This document shows positions 6,701 to 12,150 of a stretch of 12,150 nucleotides of DNA, one piece after another. The stretch covers positions 1-12,150 of the forward strand of contig CAKUSI010000088.1 of assembly GCA_934678955.1 (NCBI GenBank). Direction: 5' to 3'. The stretch is from an uncultured Austwickia sp. GTDB lineage: Bacteria > Actinomycetota > Actinomycetes > Actinomycetales > Dermatophilaceae. Each line of letters opens with the position of its first letter. Position 1 is the first letter of the stretch. The notes beneath the pieces were generated by a model. The model saw only the letters and a program-made list of their open reading frames with translations, was not told the origin of the DNA and searched no databases. Made by a program: the position numbers and the translations under genes.

Positions 6701-7828
6701 GAGGCGCTTGATGTGTTTCGGCTGGTCGTGCCGGGCGTCCTCGCTGGCGAGGATCCACGGGGCCTTGGCGTGCGCGTGGTCGCGCAACGTCATGACGAGC
6801 AGCTTCGGCGAGAGGGGCTTGTCGGTGTTCCACGCCGGGCACTGGCTCTGGCAGCGGCCACATTCGGTGCAGGTCGTGAAGTCCAGGAGGGACTTCCAGG
6901 AGAAGTCCTCGATCTTGCCCGCCCCGAGCCGCGGCTCCGAGTCGTCCTCGCCCTCCCCCATGTCCTCGAGGTCTTCGAGGGTCATCGGCGTGCCGGCGTC
7001 GGTCAGGATGGGGCGCAAGTTGCCGAGCGCGGTCCGGCCGGAGGGTTCGCGCTTGAACCAGATGTTCACGAACGCCAGGAAGCGGTGCCAGGCGACGCCC
7101 ATCGTGGGCTGCATCGAGACCGTGATCATCCAGGCGAACGAGATCAGGATCTTCAGCATGGCGAAGATGTAGATCGCCTCGTGCACCATCGGCAGCGAGA
7201 GATAACCCCACAGGTCCGCGCCCCAGAACGTCAGCGGGAAGTGGTGCCACAGCACCGTGTCGGGCTCGTTCTCGGCGACCATGCGGGCTTCGAGCGTGCG
7301 CAGCAGCAGGATGCAGACCGTGACGCCGAGGATGGTGGCCTCGACGTAGTAGGCCTGCCACCACGTGGAACCGAAGAACCGGCTGCGGCGGCCGTGGACG
7401 CCGTCGGCCCGGCGGGGGTGGTTGCGCTGCCGGATGGCGATCAGGACGAGGATGCCGATCAACCCGCCGAACGCGAAGATCTCGACCAGCCACTCGAACG
7501 GTGCGAAGTGGCCGATGATCGGCAGCCGGAACTCGGGCTGGATGAGCTGGAAGAACGCGTTGACCAGCGTCGCGAACAGCAGGAAGAAGCTCAGCGCCGT
7601 GAACCAGTGGGCGATCGCGACGATCGGCAGCCGGGACATGCGCGTGTGCCCGAGGAACTCTTTGATCAGCACCCACGTCCGGGACAACGGCTGGGCGGTC
7701 CTGGTGGGGTCCGCCGTGCCCATCCGGAACTCCTGGCTGAAGCGGTAGACCTGACGGAAGAGCAGGTACCAACCCAGCAACGGAATCGTGAAGCACAGAG
7801 CGATCGCGGTGATCTGCAGCGCCGACAT
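3758..7828 (-). CDS. etfD: Membrane Fe-S oxidoreductase, EtfD/HdrD-like, with long repeat-bearing tail
   Basis: A 1356-residue homologue of mycobacterial Rv0338c (EtfD), which passes electrons from ETF to the membrane during fatty-acid oxidation. The N-terminus has about five helices (5-25, 65-92, 112-133, 157-177, 214-236) with His residues (74, 216, 248) that could hold NarI-like heme b. Two 4Fe-4S ferredoxin motifs follow: Cys320-323-326-330 and Cys413-416-419-423. Two CCG domains follow. The second is complete (Cys639, Cys675-676, Cys713, Cys716; spacing CX35CCX36CXXC). The first is Cys504, Cys539, Cys576, Cys579, with Thr540 in place of one Cys of the pair. The catalytic body ends near residue 752. 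The remaining 600 residues are Ala/Pro/Glu-rich with four short repeats; family members are usually near 900 residues. The ATG at 7828 has no ribosome site, and an in-frame stop lies a few codons upstream. Family call confident; ETF as the partner is inferred by homology. Confidence 0.92.
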   Translation of the reverse strand: MSALQITAIALCFTIPLLGWYLLFRQVYRFSQEFRMGTADPTRTAQPLSRTWVLIKEFLGHTRMSRLPIVAIAHWFTALSFFLLFATLVNAFFQLIQPEFRLPIIGHFAPFEWLVEIFAFGGLIGILVLIAIRQRNHPRRADGVHGRRSRFFGSTWWQAYYVEATILGVTVCILLLRTLEARMVAENEPDTVLWHHFPLTFWGADLWGYLSLPMVHEAIYIFAMLKILISFAWMITVSMQPTMGVAWHRFLAFVNIWFKREPSGRTALGNLRPILTDAGTPMTLEDLEDMGEGEDDSEPRLGAGKIEDFSWKSLLDFTTCTECGRCQSQCPAWNTDKPLSPKLLVMTLRDHAHAKAPWILASEDARHDQPKHIKRLAEVPLIGETGYEADYPLGAYDALGPDAIIDEDVLWSCTTCGACVEQCPVDIEHVDSIVDMRRHRVLIESAFPGELAGLFRNMESKGNPWGMANKVRLDWAKGLPFEVPVVGADVESLAEVDYLFWVGCAGAFEDRAKKTTRAVAELLHTAGVSFAVLGEGESCTGDSARRAGNEILFQAMAAQNIEVLNEAQARKIVVTCPHCLNTLRNEYPQFGGSYEVIHHTQLLNRLVRERKLVPVSRPEVANSAGAASTGSSATYHDPCYLGRHNHIYSPPRELIGALPGVKYAEMARSKEKSFCCGAGGARMWMEEQIGQRVNANRTAEAVATGADRVAVGCPFCRVMLSDGLNAQKEAGTARAEVEVVDVAQMLLASVLAPVEREVEAAPGPSAAATAGEFTDEVEASKRAGETDADTASANVAGAAAVADAEEVVRQAEEEAAQAPVGSGAEVETVDESADESVDDATAEAEAAPEAEAADEPVESATHAASEAPAPAQEAPAQEAPAEPVAPAQEAPAAEPEPAREAPAAEPKPAAEQESAAAAQPTGTIPKGRMSASEALALMGGTPAATGATAAPAEAREDVAAPAEPEAPVVEAVPPAEARVEPEVTDKPEAAPQAEAAPTVPAPPATADVAPAATAAAPVAAATVAGAAAWAAVKEALGDRRTMPASEAMKLLGAQAAAPAPAVTEAPEAGAPEAEAPEAEVPEAAETVAPPAETPAPAAETEEPAAAAAETPAPAAEVAAPAEDPTPAPAAQAQATAAPAPTAQAAPAPAAAVAPAVSAAGAAAWAQVKEALGERRTMPASEAMAILGAVPVAAAVDTAPVDTAPPTEAPAVPSATEAPAPTEVATPEAKAEQPPPATAIPDEVPAEAPEPTPTAATPAPSAEAAEPAPATDTPEPAPAEPAPAAETTEPAPVPKPAEPALAAETTEPAPVPKPAAPASAPAAAMPAANSAAWAKVREALGDRRTMPASEALKILSE
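3761..3847 (-). repeat. EtfD tail motif, copy 4 (C-terminal end)
   Basis: Residues 1328-1356, the last 29 of the protein. It begins [12 protein letters not shown] and continues [14 protein letters not shown]. It ends one residue before the stop, so the motif caps the protein. Confidence 0.9.
3887..3994 (-). repeat. 54-bp tandem duplication in the EtfD tail
   Basis: Codes for [18 protein letters not shown] (residues 1279-1296) followed by a near-identical 18 residues (1297-1314). The DNA of the two copies is almost the same, which suggests recent slippage or unequal exchange in the low-complexity linker. Confidence 0.85.
4265..4348 (-). repeat. EtfD tail motif, copy 3
   Basis: Residues 1161-1188: [12 protein letters not shown] followed by [14 protein letters not shown]. 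Flanked on both sides by Ala/Pro/Glu linker. Confidence 0.9.
4670..4753 (-). repeat. EtfD tail motif, copy 2
   Basis: Residues 1026-1053: [12 protein letters not shown] followed by [14 protein letters not shown]. Nearly identical to copies 3 and 4 although the linkers between them differ greatly. Confidence 0.9.
5009..5062 (-). repeat. EtfD tail motif, copy 1 (short form)
   Basis: Residues 923-940: [18 protein letters not shown]. It keeps the second half of the motif (R-M-x-A-S-E-A-hydrophobic) but lacks the AAWAxVxEALG half present in the other three. Confidence 0.8.
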
Positions 7829-7835
7829 AGGGCGA

Positions 7836-7841
7836 ATGCTA
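7836..7841 (-). promoter_or_regulatory. Candidate -10 box of etfD (leaderless)
   Basis: On the minus strand TAGCAT fits the actinobacterial TAnnnT form and ends 7 bases before the ATG. Transcription would then start at or next to the start codon, which agrees with the lack of a ribosome site. No good -35 box is seen. Confidence 0.4.
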
Positions 7842-8012
7842 CGGAGGGAACGGGCTGGTCACCCCCCAGATCGCTTGTGAGATGGGTCAACGACGACCCG
7901 TGGAGGGGGCGTGATCAGCGGGTTCCTGCCCGATCGGCCTACTGGCAGGTACGACAGAACTCGGCGATCCGTCTCAGTCAGCGGCTCCCTCGAGCGCGGC
8001 GAACAGCGTCCG

Positions 8013-8049
8013 CCCATAATCAGGACTTGGAGTACCCATAACAAAATGG
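8013..8049 (+). promoter_or_regulatory. Candidate cysK promoter/operator zone
   Basis: CCCATAA occurs at 8013-8019 and 8035-8041, 22 bp apart (about two helix turns). The second copy overlaps the dyad CCAT-N6-ATGG (8036-8049). CATAAT (8015-8020) is a possible -10 box, but no -35 partner is convincing. The regulator is unknown. Confidence 0.3.
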
Positions 8050-8180
8050 TTGTCTGTGTCGGGCGGAGGCGGCGTCCGTACCTGCCCTGAAGCCGCGTCG
8101 TCGCGGACCCGACGGGCCCGGGACTCGTCTCCCCGACCAGAGCCGTGATGTCACAACAACTTCCGAAAGAGATGCACCGT

Positions 8181-9110
8181 ATGCCGATCTATGACGATGT
8201 GACCGCCCTCGTCGGTCGTACGCCGCTTGTCCGCATCAACCGGATCATCGAGTCCGGCGCGACCGTGGCGGCCAAGCTCGAGTCCTTCAACCCGGCCAAC
8301 TCCGTGAAGGACCGCATCGGCGTGTCGATCATCGACGCAGCCGAGGCGAGCGGCGAGCTCAAGCCCGGCGGCACGATCGTGGAGGGCACCAGCGGCAACA
8401 CCGGGATCGCGCTCGCGATGGTCGGCGCGGCCCGCGGCTACAAGGTCGTGCTGTGCATGCCCGAGACCATGAGCAAGGAGCGCCGCGCGCTGCTGCGGGC
8501 GTACGGGGCCGAACTCGTGCTGACCCCGGGCTCCGAGGGGATGCGCGGCGCCGTGTCCAAGGCCGAAGAGCTCGGCCAGGCCGAGAACACCGTGTTGGCG
8601 CGGCAGTTCGAAAACCCGGCCAACGTGGACATCCACCGCCGGACCACCGCCGAGGAGGTCTGGTCCGACACCGACGGGGGCATCGACATCTTCGTCGGCG
8701 GCATCGGCACGGGCGGCACGATCAGCGGCGTCGGTCAGATCCTCAAGGAGCGCAAGCCCGAGGTCCAGATCGTCGCGGTCGAGCCCACGGAGTCGCCGAT
8801 CCTTTCCGGTGGCAAGCCCGGCCCGCACAAGATCCAGGGGATCGGCGCCAACTTCATCCCGGCCATCTACGACGCCTCGGTCGTGGACGAGGTGCTCACG
8901 GTGGACGCCGCCACGTCGGTTGAGTGGGCCCGCAAGGCGGCGACCGAGGAGGGTCTCCTCGTCGGGATCTCCTCGGGGGCCGCGCTGGCCGCTGCCGCGC
9001 AGGTGGCCGCTCGCCCGGAGAACGCCGGCAAGACGATCGTCGTGCTGCTGCCCGACTTCGGCGAGCGCTACATCTCCACGATCCTGTTCGAAGGCCTCAC
9101 CGACGAGTGA
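8181..9110 (+). CDS. cysK: Cysteine synthase A (O-acetylserine sulfhydrylase)
   Basis: A 309-residue cytoplasmic PLP enzyme that makes L-cysteine from O-acetyl-L-serine and sulfide. Visible are PANSVKDR with the PLP Schiff-base Lys43, the substrate loop TSGNTG (70-75), QFENPAN (142-148), the phosphate-binding loop GTGGT (176-180), [17 protein letters not shown] (207-223), GISSGA (262-267) with the Ser that contacts the pyridine nitrogen, and the C-terminal [10 protein letters not shown]. These fit CysK rather than CysM or cystathionine beta-synthase. I chose ATG 8181 ([16 protein letters not shown]) because family members begin there and GAAAGAG lies 9 bases before it. In-frame starts at 8145 (GTG), 8148 and 8172 would add up to 12 atypical residues. 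No cysE follows; the gene is monocistronic and ends at a strong terminator. It is divergent from etfD. Confidence 0.97.
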   Translation: MPIYDDVTALVGRTPLVRINRIIESGATVAAKLESFNPANSVKDRIGVSIIDAAEASGELKPGGTIVEGTSGNTGIALAMVGAARGYKVVLCMPETMSKERRALLRAYGAELVLTPGSEGMRGAVSKAEELGQAENTVLARQFENPANVDIHRRTTAEEVWSDTDGGIDIFVGGIGTGGTISGVGQILKERKPEVQIVAVEPTESPILSGGKPGPHKIQGIGANFIPAIYDASVVDEVLTVDAATSVEWARKAATEEGLLVGISSGAALAAAAQVAARPENAGKTIVVLLPDFGERYISTILFEGLTDE

Positions 9111-9116
9111 TCAGGC

Positions 9117-9175
9117 CCCGCACGCCGAAGGGGGCCGTTCCCAGTCGTGGGAACGGCCCCCTTCGGGTGTGCGGG
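9117..9175. terminator. Strong terminator after cysK, possibly bidirectional
   Basis: An 18-bp perfect stem (9126-9143 with 9148-9165, loop GTCG) begins 15 bases after the cysK stop. It is extended by CCCGCAC (9117-9123) pairing with GTGCGGG (9169-9175) across a small internal loop. No U-tract. Genes converge on it from both sides, so it may serve both strands. Confidence 0.9.
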
Positions 9176-9200
9176 CGGCTGCCCGGTGACGTGATCGAGA

Positions 9201-9225
9201 GGCGGCCTGTCCGATCGAGGCCGCC
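9201..9225 (-). terminator. Stem-loop after the YtxH-like gene
   Basis: GGCGGCCT (9201-9208) pairs with AGGCCGCC (9218-9225) around a 9-base loop, 7 bases past the stop of the minus-strand gene. A plausible terminator for that strand. Confidence 0.5.
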
Positions 9226-9231
9226 GCGACG

Positions 9232-9438
9232 CTACTTGGCGCTCGTCTCGCCGCCGGTCGCCTCTTCGGCCGTGCGGGCGATGAGCTCGTCAGTGTGCTT
9301 CTCGCTGTCCGCGCGCTCGTTGGAGTCGTCGTTGATGGCCTTGACCTGGGCGTTGGGGTCGTCGCTGCCGGCCGCGATCTCCTCGGGCAGGAGGTCGGCG
9401 CGGGGGCGGGTCAGGGGAACGTTGTCGTCGTTGGACAT
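9232..9438 (-). CDS. Small acidic hypothetical protein, in-frame internal start
   Basis: From ATG 9438 the same frame codes 68 hydrophilic, acidic residues: MSNDDNVPLTRPRADLLPEE, then IAAGSDDPNAQ and INDDSNERADSEKHTDELIA. This resembles small actinobacterial hypotheticals with an LLPEE..AAGSDDP..Q pattern that I recall as stand-alone genes. A ribosome site, GAAGGG, lies 8 bases before the ATG, which supports independent translation. It contains no Cys, membrane helix or known catalytic motif, and no function can be assigned. If it is the true unit, the YtxH-like frame upstream either reads through it or has lost its own stop. No promoter between the two is evident, so they would share a transcript. 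Confidence 0.6.
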   Translation of the reverse strand: MSNDDNVPLTRPRADLLPEEIAAGSDDPNAQVKAINDDSNERADSEKHTDELIARTAEEATGGETSAK

Positions 9439-9723
9439 GGAACTCACCCTTCGTGTTGGAGGTGTCTGAGGGCGCTGCGAACTCGGGGATGCCGTATCCG
9501 TGTCCTTGGCGGCGCCGGTCAGCCTCGCCTGGATTTCCGGAGCGACCCCCTTTGCCGTCTCGGCCACCCGGGTCGAGGCGGAGGACATCTTCTCCTGGAC
9601 GCGGGGATCGTGCCAGAGCTGGTCCGCCTGGGATTTGAGCTGCTCGTATCGTCCCCGACCGGCCCGTGCCCCCAGCACATACCCTGCGGCGATGCCCGCC
9701 AGAAGAGCAAGACGACCTCGCAT
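9232..9723 (-). CDS. YtxH-like small membrane protein with fused hydrophilic C-terminus
   Basis: A 163-residue frame. It opens with a single membrane helix, LALLAGIAAGYVLGARAGRGRYEQ (about 5-28), typical of YtxH/actinobacterial 'GYVLGARAGR' proteins. An amphipathic stretch follows (DQLWHDPRVQEKMSSASTRV, then AETAKGVAPEIQARLTGAAK). After about residue 75 the sequence becomes a Ser/Pro linker and then runs without a stop into a 68-residue acidic segment that looks like a separate protein. ATG 9723 is chosen because GGAGGAGGG lies about 7 bases upstream; a further in-frame start at 9759 has no such site. Its role is unknown; YtxH proteins are small envelope-associated proteins linked to stress in some bacteria. 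The first half is well supported as a gene. Whether one long or two separate proteins are made is open. Confidence 0.75.
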   Translation of the reverse strand: MRGRLALLAGIAAGYVLGARAGRGRYEQLKSQADQLWHDPRVQEKMSSASTRVAETAKGVAPEIQARLTGAAKDTDTASPSSQRPQTPPTRRVSSMSNDDNVPLTRPRADLLPEEIAAGSDDPNAQVKAINDDSNERADSEKHTDELIARTAEEATGGETSAK

Positions 9724-9785
9724 CGCTGTCCCTCCTCCTCTGGCCGCGGCACGCCCCACATGAGGCGCCTGGCGTCACCATAAAC

Positions 9786-9806
9786 GGTGCCCTGACGCGG
9801 GGCACC
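9786..9806. repeat. Inverted repeat in the divergent region, candidate operator
   Basis: GGTGCCC (9786-9792) and GGGCACC (9800-9806) form a perfect 7-bp dyad with a 7-base centre. A related palindrome, GGCACGGTGCC, lies at 9840-9850. Both sit between the minus-strand YtxH-like gene and the plus-strand zinc-ribbon gene. No regulator is identified. Confidence 0.4.
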
Positions 9807-9866
9807 CCGAATGCCGAAGGAGACTGAGCGCGCTGGCGCGGCACGGTGCCTCGTGTGGTGGCGGGG

Positions 9867-9872
9867 TAGTCT
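9867..9872 (+). promoter_or_regulatory. Candidate -10 box of the zinc-ribbon gene
   Basis: TAGTCT, preceded by GGGG, fits the TAnnnT form and would give a leader of roughly 55 bases before the ATG at 9932. No clear -35 box. Confidence 0.3.
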
Positions 9873-9931
9873 AGTCCGTCGACCCGCTTCGCCGCCTGCC
9901 CGGACGGCGTTGTCGATCGCGGAAGGTGACC

Positions 9932-11020
9932 ATGGCCCGGTTCTGCCCTGAGTGCGGCTCTCAGTTCGCGCCGCAGGCCAAGTTCTGTGTCTCCTGCGGC
10001 TCCCCGGTGCCTACGCTTCGGGCGGCCGAGGCGGCGGACGAACCGACCGTGCCCGCCCCGGTGGTGCCGGACGTTGAGCCAGGTCGGGCAGCCGACGGAG
10101 TTCGCGACGCCGGGCGCGGCGACGCTTCGGGGGCAGGCTTCGCTTCGCGAACAGGCGCTTCGGGGACAGGCGCTTCGGGGACACCTGCGGCCGGGACGGA
10201 GCCGGGACAGCGAGCGGCGCCGTCCCGACCGATCACCCAACCACTCGACACGGGACTGATGGCATGGCCTGATGAAGCGGTACGTCGCCGCCCGGCAGCC
10301 GGTGCCGATGCGGCGGGCAGCGACGGGGGGTGGGGCGGCTCCGGCGGGGGAGCGACGCTGTCGCGCGGTCTCCCCGCGGACGGGGGACGAGGACCTTCGC
10401 GCCGTCCGGCGCTGCTGTGGCCGGTCGTCGCGGTGGTCGTCCTCCTGATGATCGCTGCCGTCGCCTTCACGGCGTTGACAGGCAACGGCGACCGAGAGGT
10501 CCACGGGTCGCCGACTCCTCCGGGCAGCGGGACGTCGGCGAGCAGCGCGGACACGGCCACGACGCGCACAGGGCCCACCGAGGAACGCGCCAAGGCCGCC
10601 TCCGACGCCATTCACGCGGCCCTGGGCCGCGGGCAGGGCTCCCGCGAAACGCTCGTCCGCGGCATTTCGACGTTCTGTGGCGGCGACCGGGCCGCCGGCC
10701 AGCAGCAGATTCGTGAGGCGCTCGAGGGGCGTCTGGCCCAACTCGCGAAGCTGAACGAGGCGGGCGACGACCCGTTCCGCGAGGTGCGTGGCGGCTCGGA
10801 CGCCCGGGACAAGTTGCGCGCCGCCCTGCAGGCATCGGCCGATGCGGACGAGATCTATCTTCGCCAGGCGCAGGACGGCTCGTTGTGTTCGCGTGCGCAG
10901 GCTCCAGAACTCGTCGCGGCCAACCGAAGCGCGACGACGGCCAAGGACTCGTTCCTGGCGACGTGGAACCCGATCGCGCGCGCTGCGGGCGTCGCCCCCC
11001 TGGCCAGCGACGACATCTGA
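9932..11020 (+). CDS. Zinc-ribbon single-pass membrane protein of unknown function
   Basis: A 362-residue protein in three parts. Residues 1-24 are a zinc ribbon: CPEC (5-8) and CVSC (19-22), the short form common at the N-terminus of membrane proteins. Residues 25-155 are a Gly/Ala/Pro/Ser-rich cytoplasmic linker with a small tandem repeat. Residues about 162-184 (LLWPVVAVVVLLMIAAVAFT) are one membrane helix. The remaining 175 residues should lie outside: a Thr/Ser-rich stalk, then a helical domain beginning EERAKAASDAIHAAL, with two Cys (249, 319) that could form a disulfide. I do not recognise this domain. The ATG at 9932 follows GGAAGG by 5 bases; a GTG two codons earlier overlaps that site and is less likely. 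It stands alone, divergent from the YtxH-like gene and upstream of a tRNA. The architecture suggests a sensor or envelope scaffold, which is inference only. Confidence 0.88.
   Translation: MARFCPECGSQFAPQAKFCVSCGSPVPTLRAAEAADEPTVPAPVVPDVEPGRAADGVRDAGRGDASGAGFASRTGASGTGASGTPAAGTEPGQRAAPSRPITQPLDTGLMAWPDEAVRRRPAAGADAAGSDGGWGGSGGGATLSRGLPADGGRGPSRRPALLWPVVAVVVLLMIAAVAFTALTGNGDREVHGSPTPPGSGTSASSADTATTRTGPTEERAKAASDAIHAALGRGQGSRETLVRGISTFCGGDRAAGQQQIREALEGRLAQLAKLNEAGDDPFREVRGGSDARDKLRAALQASADADEIYLRQAQDGSLCSRAQAPELVAANRSATTAKDSFLATWNPIARAAGVAPLASDDI
10154..10183 (+). repeat. 15-bp tandem repeat inside the zinc-ribbon gene
   Basis: GGCGCTTCGGGGACA occurs twice back to back (10154-10168, 10169-10183), coding TGASG-TGASG in the linker. 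Degenerate copies of GCTTCG lie just before it (from 10123). The length is a multiple of three, so copy changes would keep the frame. Confidence 0.85.
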
Positions 11021-11085
11021 GCGGCGGATTGCGTGACGGTCAGGGCGGCGGAACGCGCCTGACCTGCTGCGCTGGCCGGGCACCG

Positions 11086-11091
11086 TAGACT
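11086..11091 (+). promoter_or_regulatory. Candidate -10 box of the tRNA-Ser gene
   Basis: TAGACT, about 31 bases before the mature tRNA 5' end, fits actinobacterial -10 boxes. No well-spaced -35 box is clear. Confidence 0.4.
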
Positions 11092-11122
11092 GCCAGTCGG
11101 GTTCGGCGGCGCCGGACCTCGG

Positions 11123-11209
11123 GGAGGGCTCGCATAGTGGCCTAGTGCGACAGTCTTGAAAACTGTTATGTCGGCAACGGCATCGTGGGTTCGAATCCCA
11201 CGCCCTCCG
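11123..11209 (+). tRNA. tRNA-Ser (anticodon UGA)
   Basis: An 87-base class II tRNA. Acceptor GGAGGGC (11123-11129) pairs with GCCCTCC (11202-11208), and the discriminator base is G (11209). The D-arm has CGCA/TGCG. The anticodon stem ACAGT/ACTGT (11150-11154, 11162-11166) encloses loop CTTGAAA with anticodon TGA at 11157-11159. The long variable arm typical of Ser (about 11167-11185) follows, and the T-arm is GTGGGTTCGAATCCCAC. The 3' CCA is not encoded (CTCC follows). It reads UCA and wobble UCN codons. Confidence 0.97.
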
Positions 11210-11355
11210 CTCCCTGGCCAGCGAACTAGCGTCTTGACCTGCGGTGATTCGGCTCTCCGATCCGTCCGAAGAACGGCCTGACCCGTCCGGCCGCTTACGG
11301 GAGAATCCGGCGGCAATGGCGTGAGACGTCAGTCCGGAAAGGCGGAATCGAGCCG

Positions 11356-12150
11356 ATGACAAGCACCCCCACCAGCCCGCACGCGCTGCGTCGCATGGCC
11401 GGACGTGACCTTCAGGAGCGCCATCGCGCGGCGACTCCGCTGGAGTTGCTGTTCGACCTGACCTTCGTCGTCGCCTTCGCCACCGCGGGCAACGAGATGG
11501 CTCACATGCTCGCCGCCGGCCACACCGGGGCGGCCATCGCCGGGTTCGCGTTCGCGATCTTCGCGATCACCTGGGCGTGGATCAACTTCACGTGGTTCGC
11601 CTCGGCCTTCGACACCGACGACTGGGCCTACCGCCTCACCACCATGGTGCAGATGATCGGAGTGGTGATCCTCGCCCTCGGCCTGCCGGCCATGTTCGCG
11701 TCACTCGAACACGGACAGCACGTCGACAACCGGGTCATGGTCATCGGCTACGTCGTCATGCGCGTGGCGATGCTGACCCAATGGCTGCGCGCCTCACGCC
11801 AAAGCCGGGGACGCCGGCGGACGTGCCTGGTGTATGTCGCGTCGATCGCCATCGCGCAGCTCGGCTGGGTCGTCATCGCCGTCGCGGACACCTCGATCCT
11901 CGTATTCGCGGTCGCGGCGGCGGTGCTCATCGGAGTGGAGACGATCGGCCCGTATGCCGCGGAGCACCGCGACGGCGGGACGCCGTGGCACGCGCATCAC
12001 ATCGCCGAGCGCTACAGCCTGCTCGCAATCATCACCCTCGGCGAGGGCGTCGTGGGCTCGGTGGTCAGCATCGCCGCCGCGATCTCGGCGAACGGCTGGG
12101 ACCTGGAGACCGCTGTCCTGGCCTGCGCCAGTATGGGCCTGACCTTCGCC
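11356..12150 (+). CDS. LtrA-family (low temperature requirement A) membrane protein, 5' part
   Basis: An open frame of 265 codons that runs off the window end. It shows the LtrA family (PF06772) marks: RAATPLELLFDLTFVVAF (about 24-41) at the start of the first helix, WAWINFTWFASAFDTDD (73-89), and HHIAERYSLLAIITLGEGVV (214-233), the conserved ER-x-x-L...LGE segment. About seven hydrophobic helices are visible so far; full-length members run near 370-420 residues. The family was named from a Listeria gene needed for growth in the cold; its biochemical role is unknown. The ATG at 11356 is the most plausible start, with a weak purine-rich ribosome site (GGAAAGGCGGAA) upstream; ATG 11395 is a less likely alternative. 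It follows tRNA-Ser by about 146 bases in which I see no other gene. Confidence 0.93.
   Translation, partial: MTSTPTSPHALRRMAGRDLQERHRAATPLELLFDLTFVVAFATAGNEMAHMLAAGHTGAAIAGFAFAIFAITWAWINFTWFASAFDTDDWAYRLTTMVQMIGVVILALGLPAMFASLEHGQHVDNRVMVIGYVVMRVAMLTQWLRASRQSRGRRRTCLVYVASIAIAQLGWVVIAVADTSILVFAVAAAVLIGVETIGPYAAEHRDGGTPWHAHHIAERYSLLAIITLGEGVVGSVVSIAAAISANGWDLETAVLACASMGLTFA

Larger units (their letters stand above)
7829..8180. other. 352-bp divergent control region between etfD and cysK
   Basis: No gene is visible. It holds a -10-like box just before etfD, a repeat pair CCCATAA and a dyad in its middle, and about 130 bases of GC-rich leader before cysK with no riboswitch or T-box pattern that I recognise. 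AT-rich bases cluster only at 8013-8050, which makes that the likeliest promoter/operator zone for cysK. Confidence 0.6.

Noticed and set aside
5891..8041. 716-codon open frame on the plus strand
   Set aside because: It lies opposite the membrane and Fe-S domains of etfD, whose conserved motifs prove the minus strand is the real one. Its protein is Arg/Val/Asp-rich with no recognisable domain, as expected of a GC-rich shadow frame.
8050..8180. Riboswitch or T-box in the cysK leader
   Set aside because: The leader is GC-rich with only short, weak pairings; none of the conserved cores of SAM riboswitches or T-boxes is visible.
8145..8180. Upstream starts (GTG 8145, ATG 8148) for cysK
   Set aside because: They add residues not typical of the family and have weaker ribosome sites than ATG 8181.
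11123..11209. tRNA-Ser as an integration site of a mobile element
   Set aside because: No integrase gene, no direct repeat of the tRNA 3' end in the window, and the genes after it look like ordinary chromosomal ones.
9290..11362. 690-codon minus-strand frame
   Set aside because: It runs antisense through the zinc-ribbon gene and the tRNA-Ser gene and has an Arg-rich composition without domains.

Overview
The window is very GC-rich (roughly 70% by eye). It shows actinobacterial habits: strong GGAGG-type ribosome sites, ATGA start/stop overlaps, TAnnnT-type -10 boxes, Ala/Pro/Glu-rich protein tails and stem-loops without U-tracts. The gene families point to Actinomycetota, perhaps Micrococcales or Propionibacteriales. 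That placement is inference; nothing here fixes a genus.

Layout. (1) 1-2408, plus strand: the end of one ABC exporter half and the whole of a second, joined by an ATGA overlap. Together they look like a heterodimeric exporter of the TM287/288 type with one degenerate ATP site. (2) 2409-2927: a 519-bp non-coding stretch built from short repeated words, tandem units and inverted repeats. (3) 2928-3509, minus strand: a Uma2-family (DUF820) nuclease-fold protein with its own promoter-like and ribosome-binding sequences. (4) 3758-7828, minus strand: a 1356-residue membrane Fe-S oxidoreductase of the EtfD (Rv0338c)/HdrD type. It carries an unusually long low-complexity C-terminal tail with four spaced copies of a short motif (core RRTMPASEA). 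(5) 8181-9110, plus strand: cysteine synthase cysK, ending in a near-perfect terminator. (6) 9232-9723, minus strand: a YtxH-like small membrane protein whose frame runs without a stop into what looks like a second small hydrophilic protein with its own start at 9438. (7) 9932-11020, plus strand: a zinc-ribbon, single-pass membrane protein with an unrecognised C-terminal domain. (8) 11123-11209: tRNA-Ser(UGA). (9) 11356 to the window end: the N-terminal part of an LtrA-family membrane protein.

How the parts relate. The two ABC genes form one functional unit. EtfD is known in mycobacteria to pass electrons from ETF (beta-oxidation) to the membrane quinone pool. CysK makes cysteine from O-acetylserine and sulfide. 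It is divergent from etfD and shares a 352-bp control region with it, but a functional link is not shown. The remaining genes look like independent units.

I see no CRISPR array, insertion sequence, prophage or obvious defence operon. The least ordinary items are the GAGRGYYCAS-type word cluster at 2470-2790, the repeat-bearing EtfD tail, the possibly leaderless etfD start, and the in-frame fused or nested gene pair at 9232-9723.
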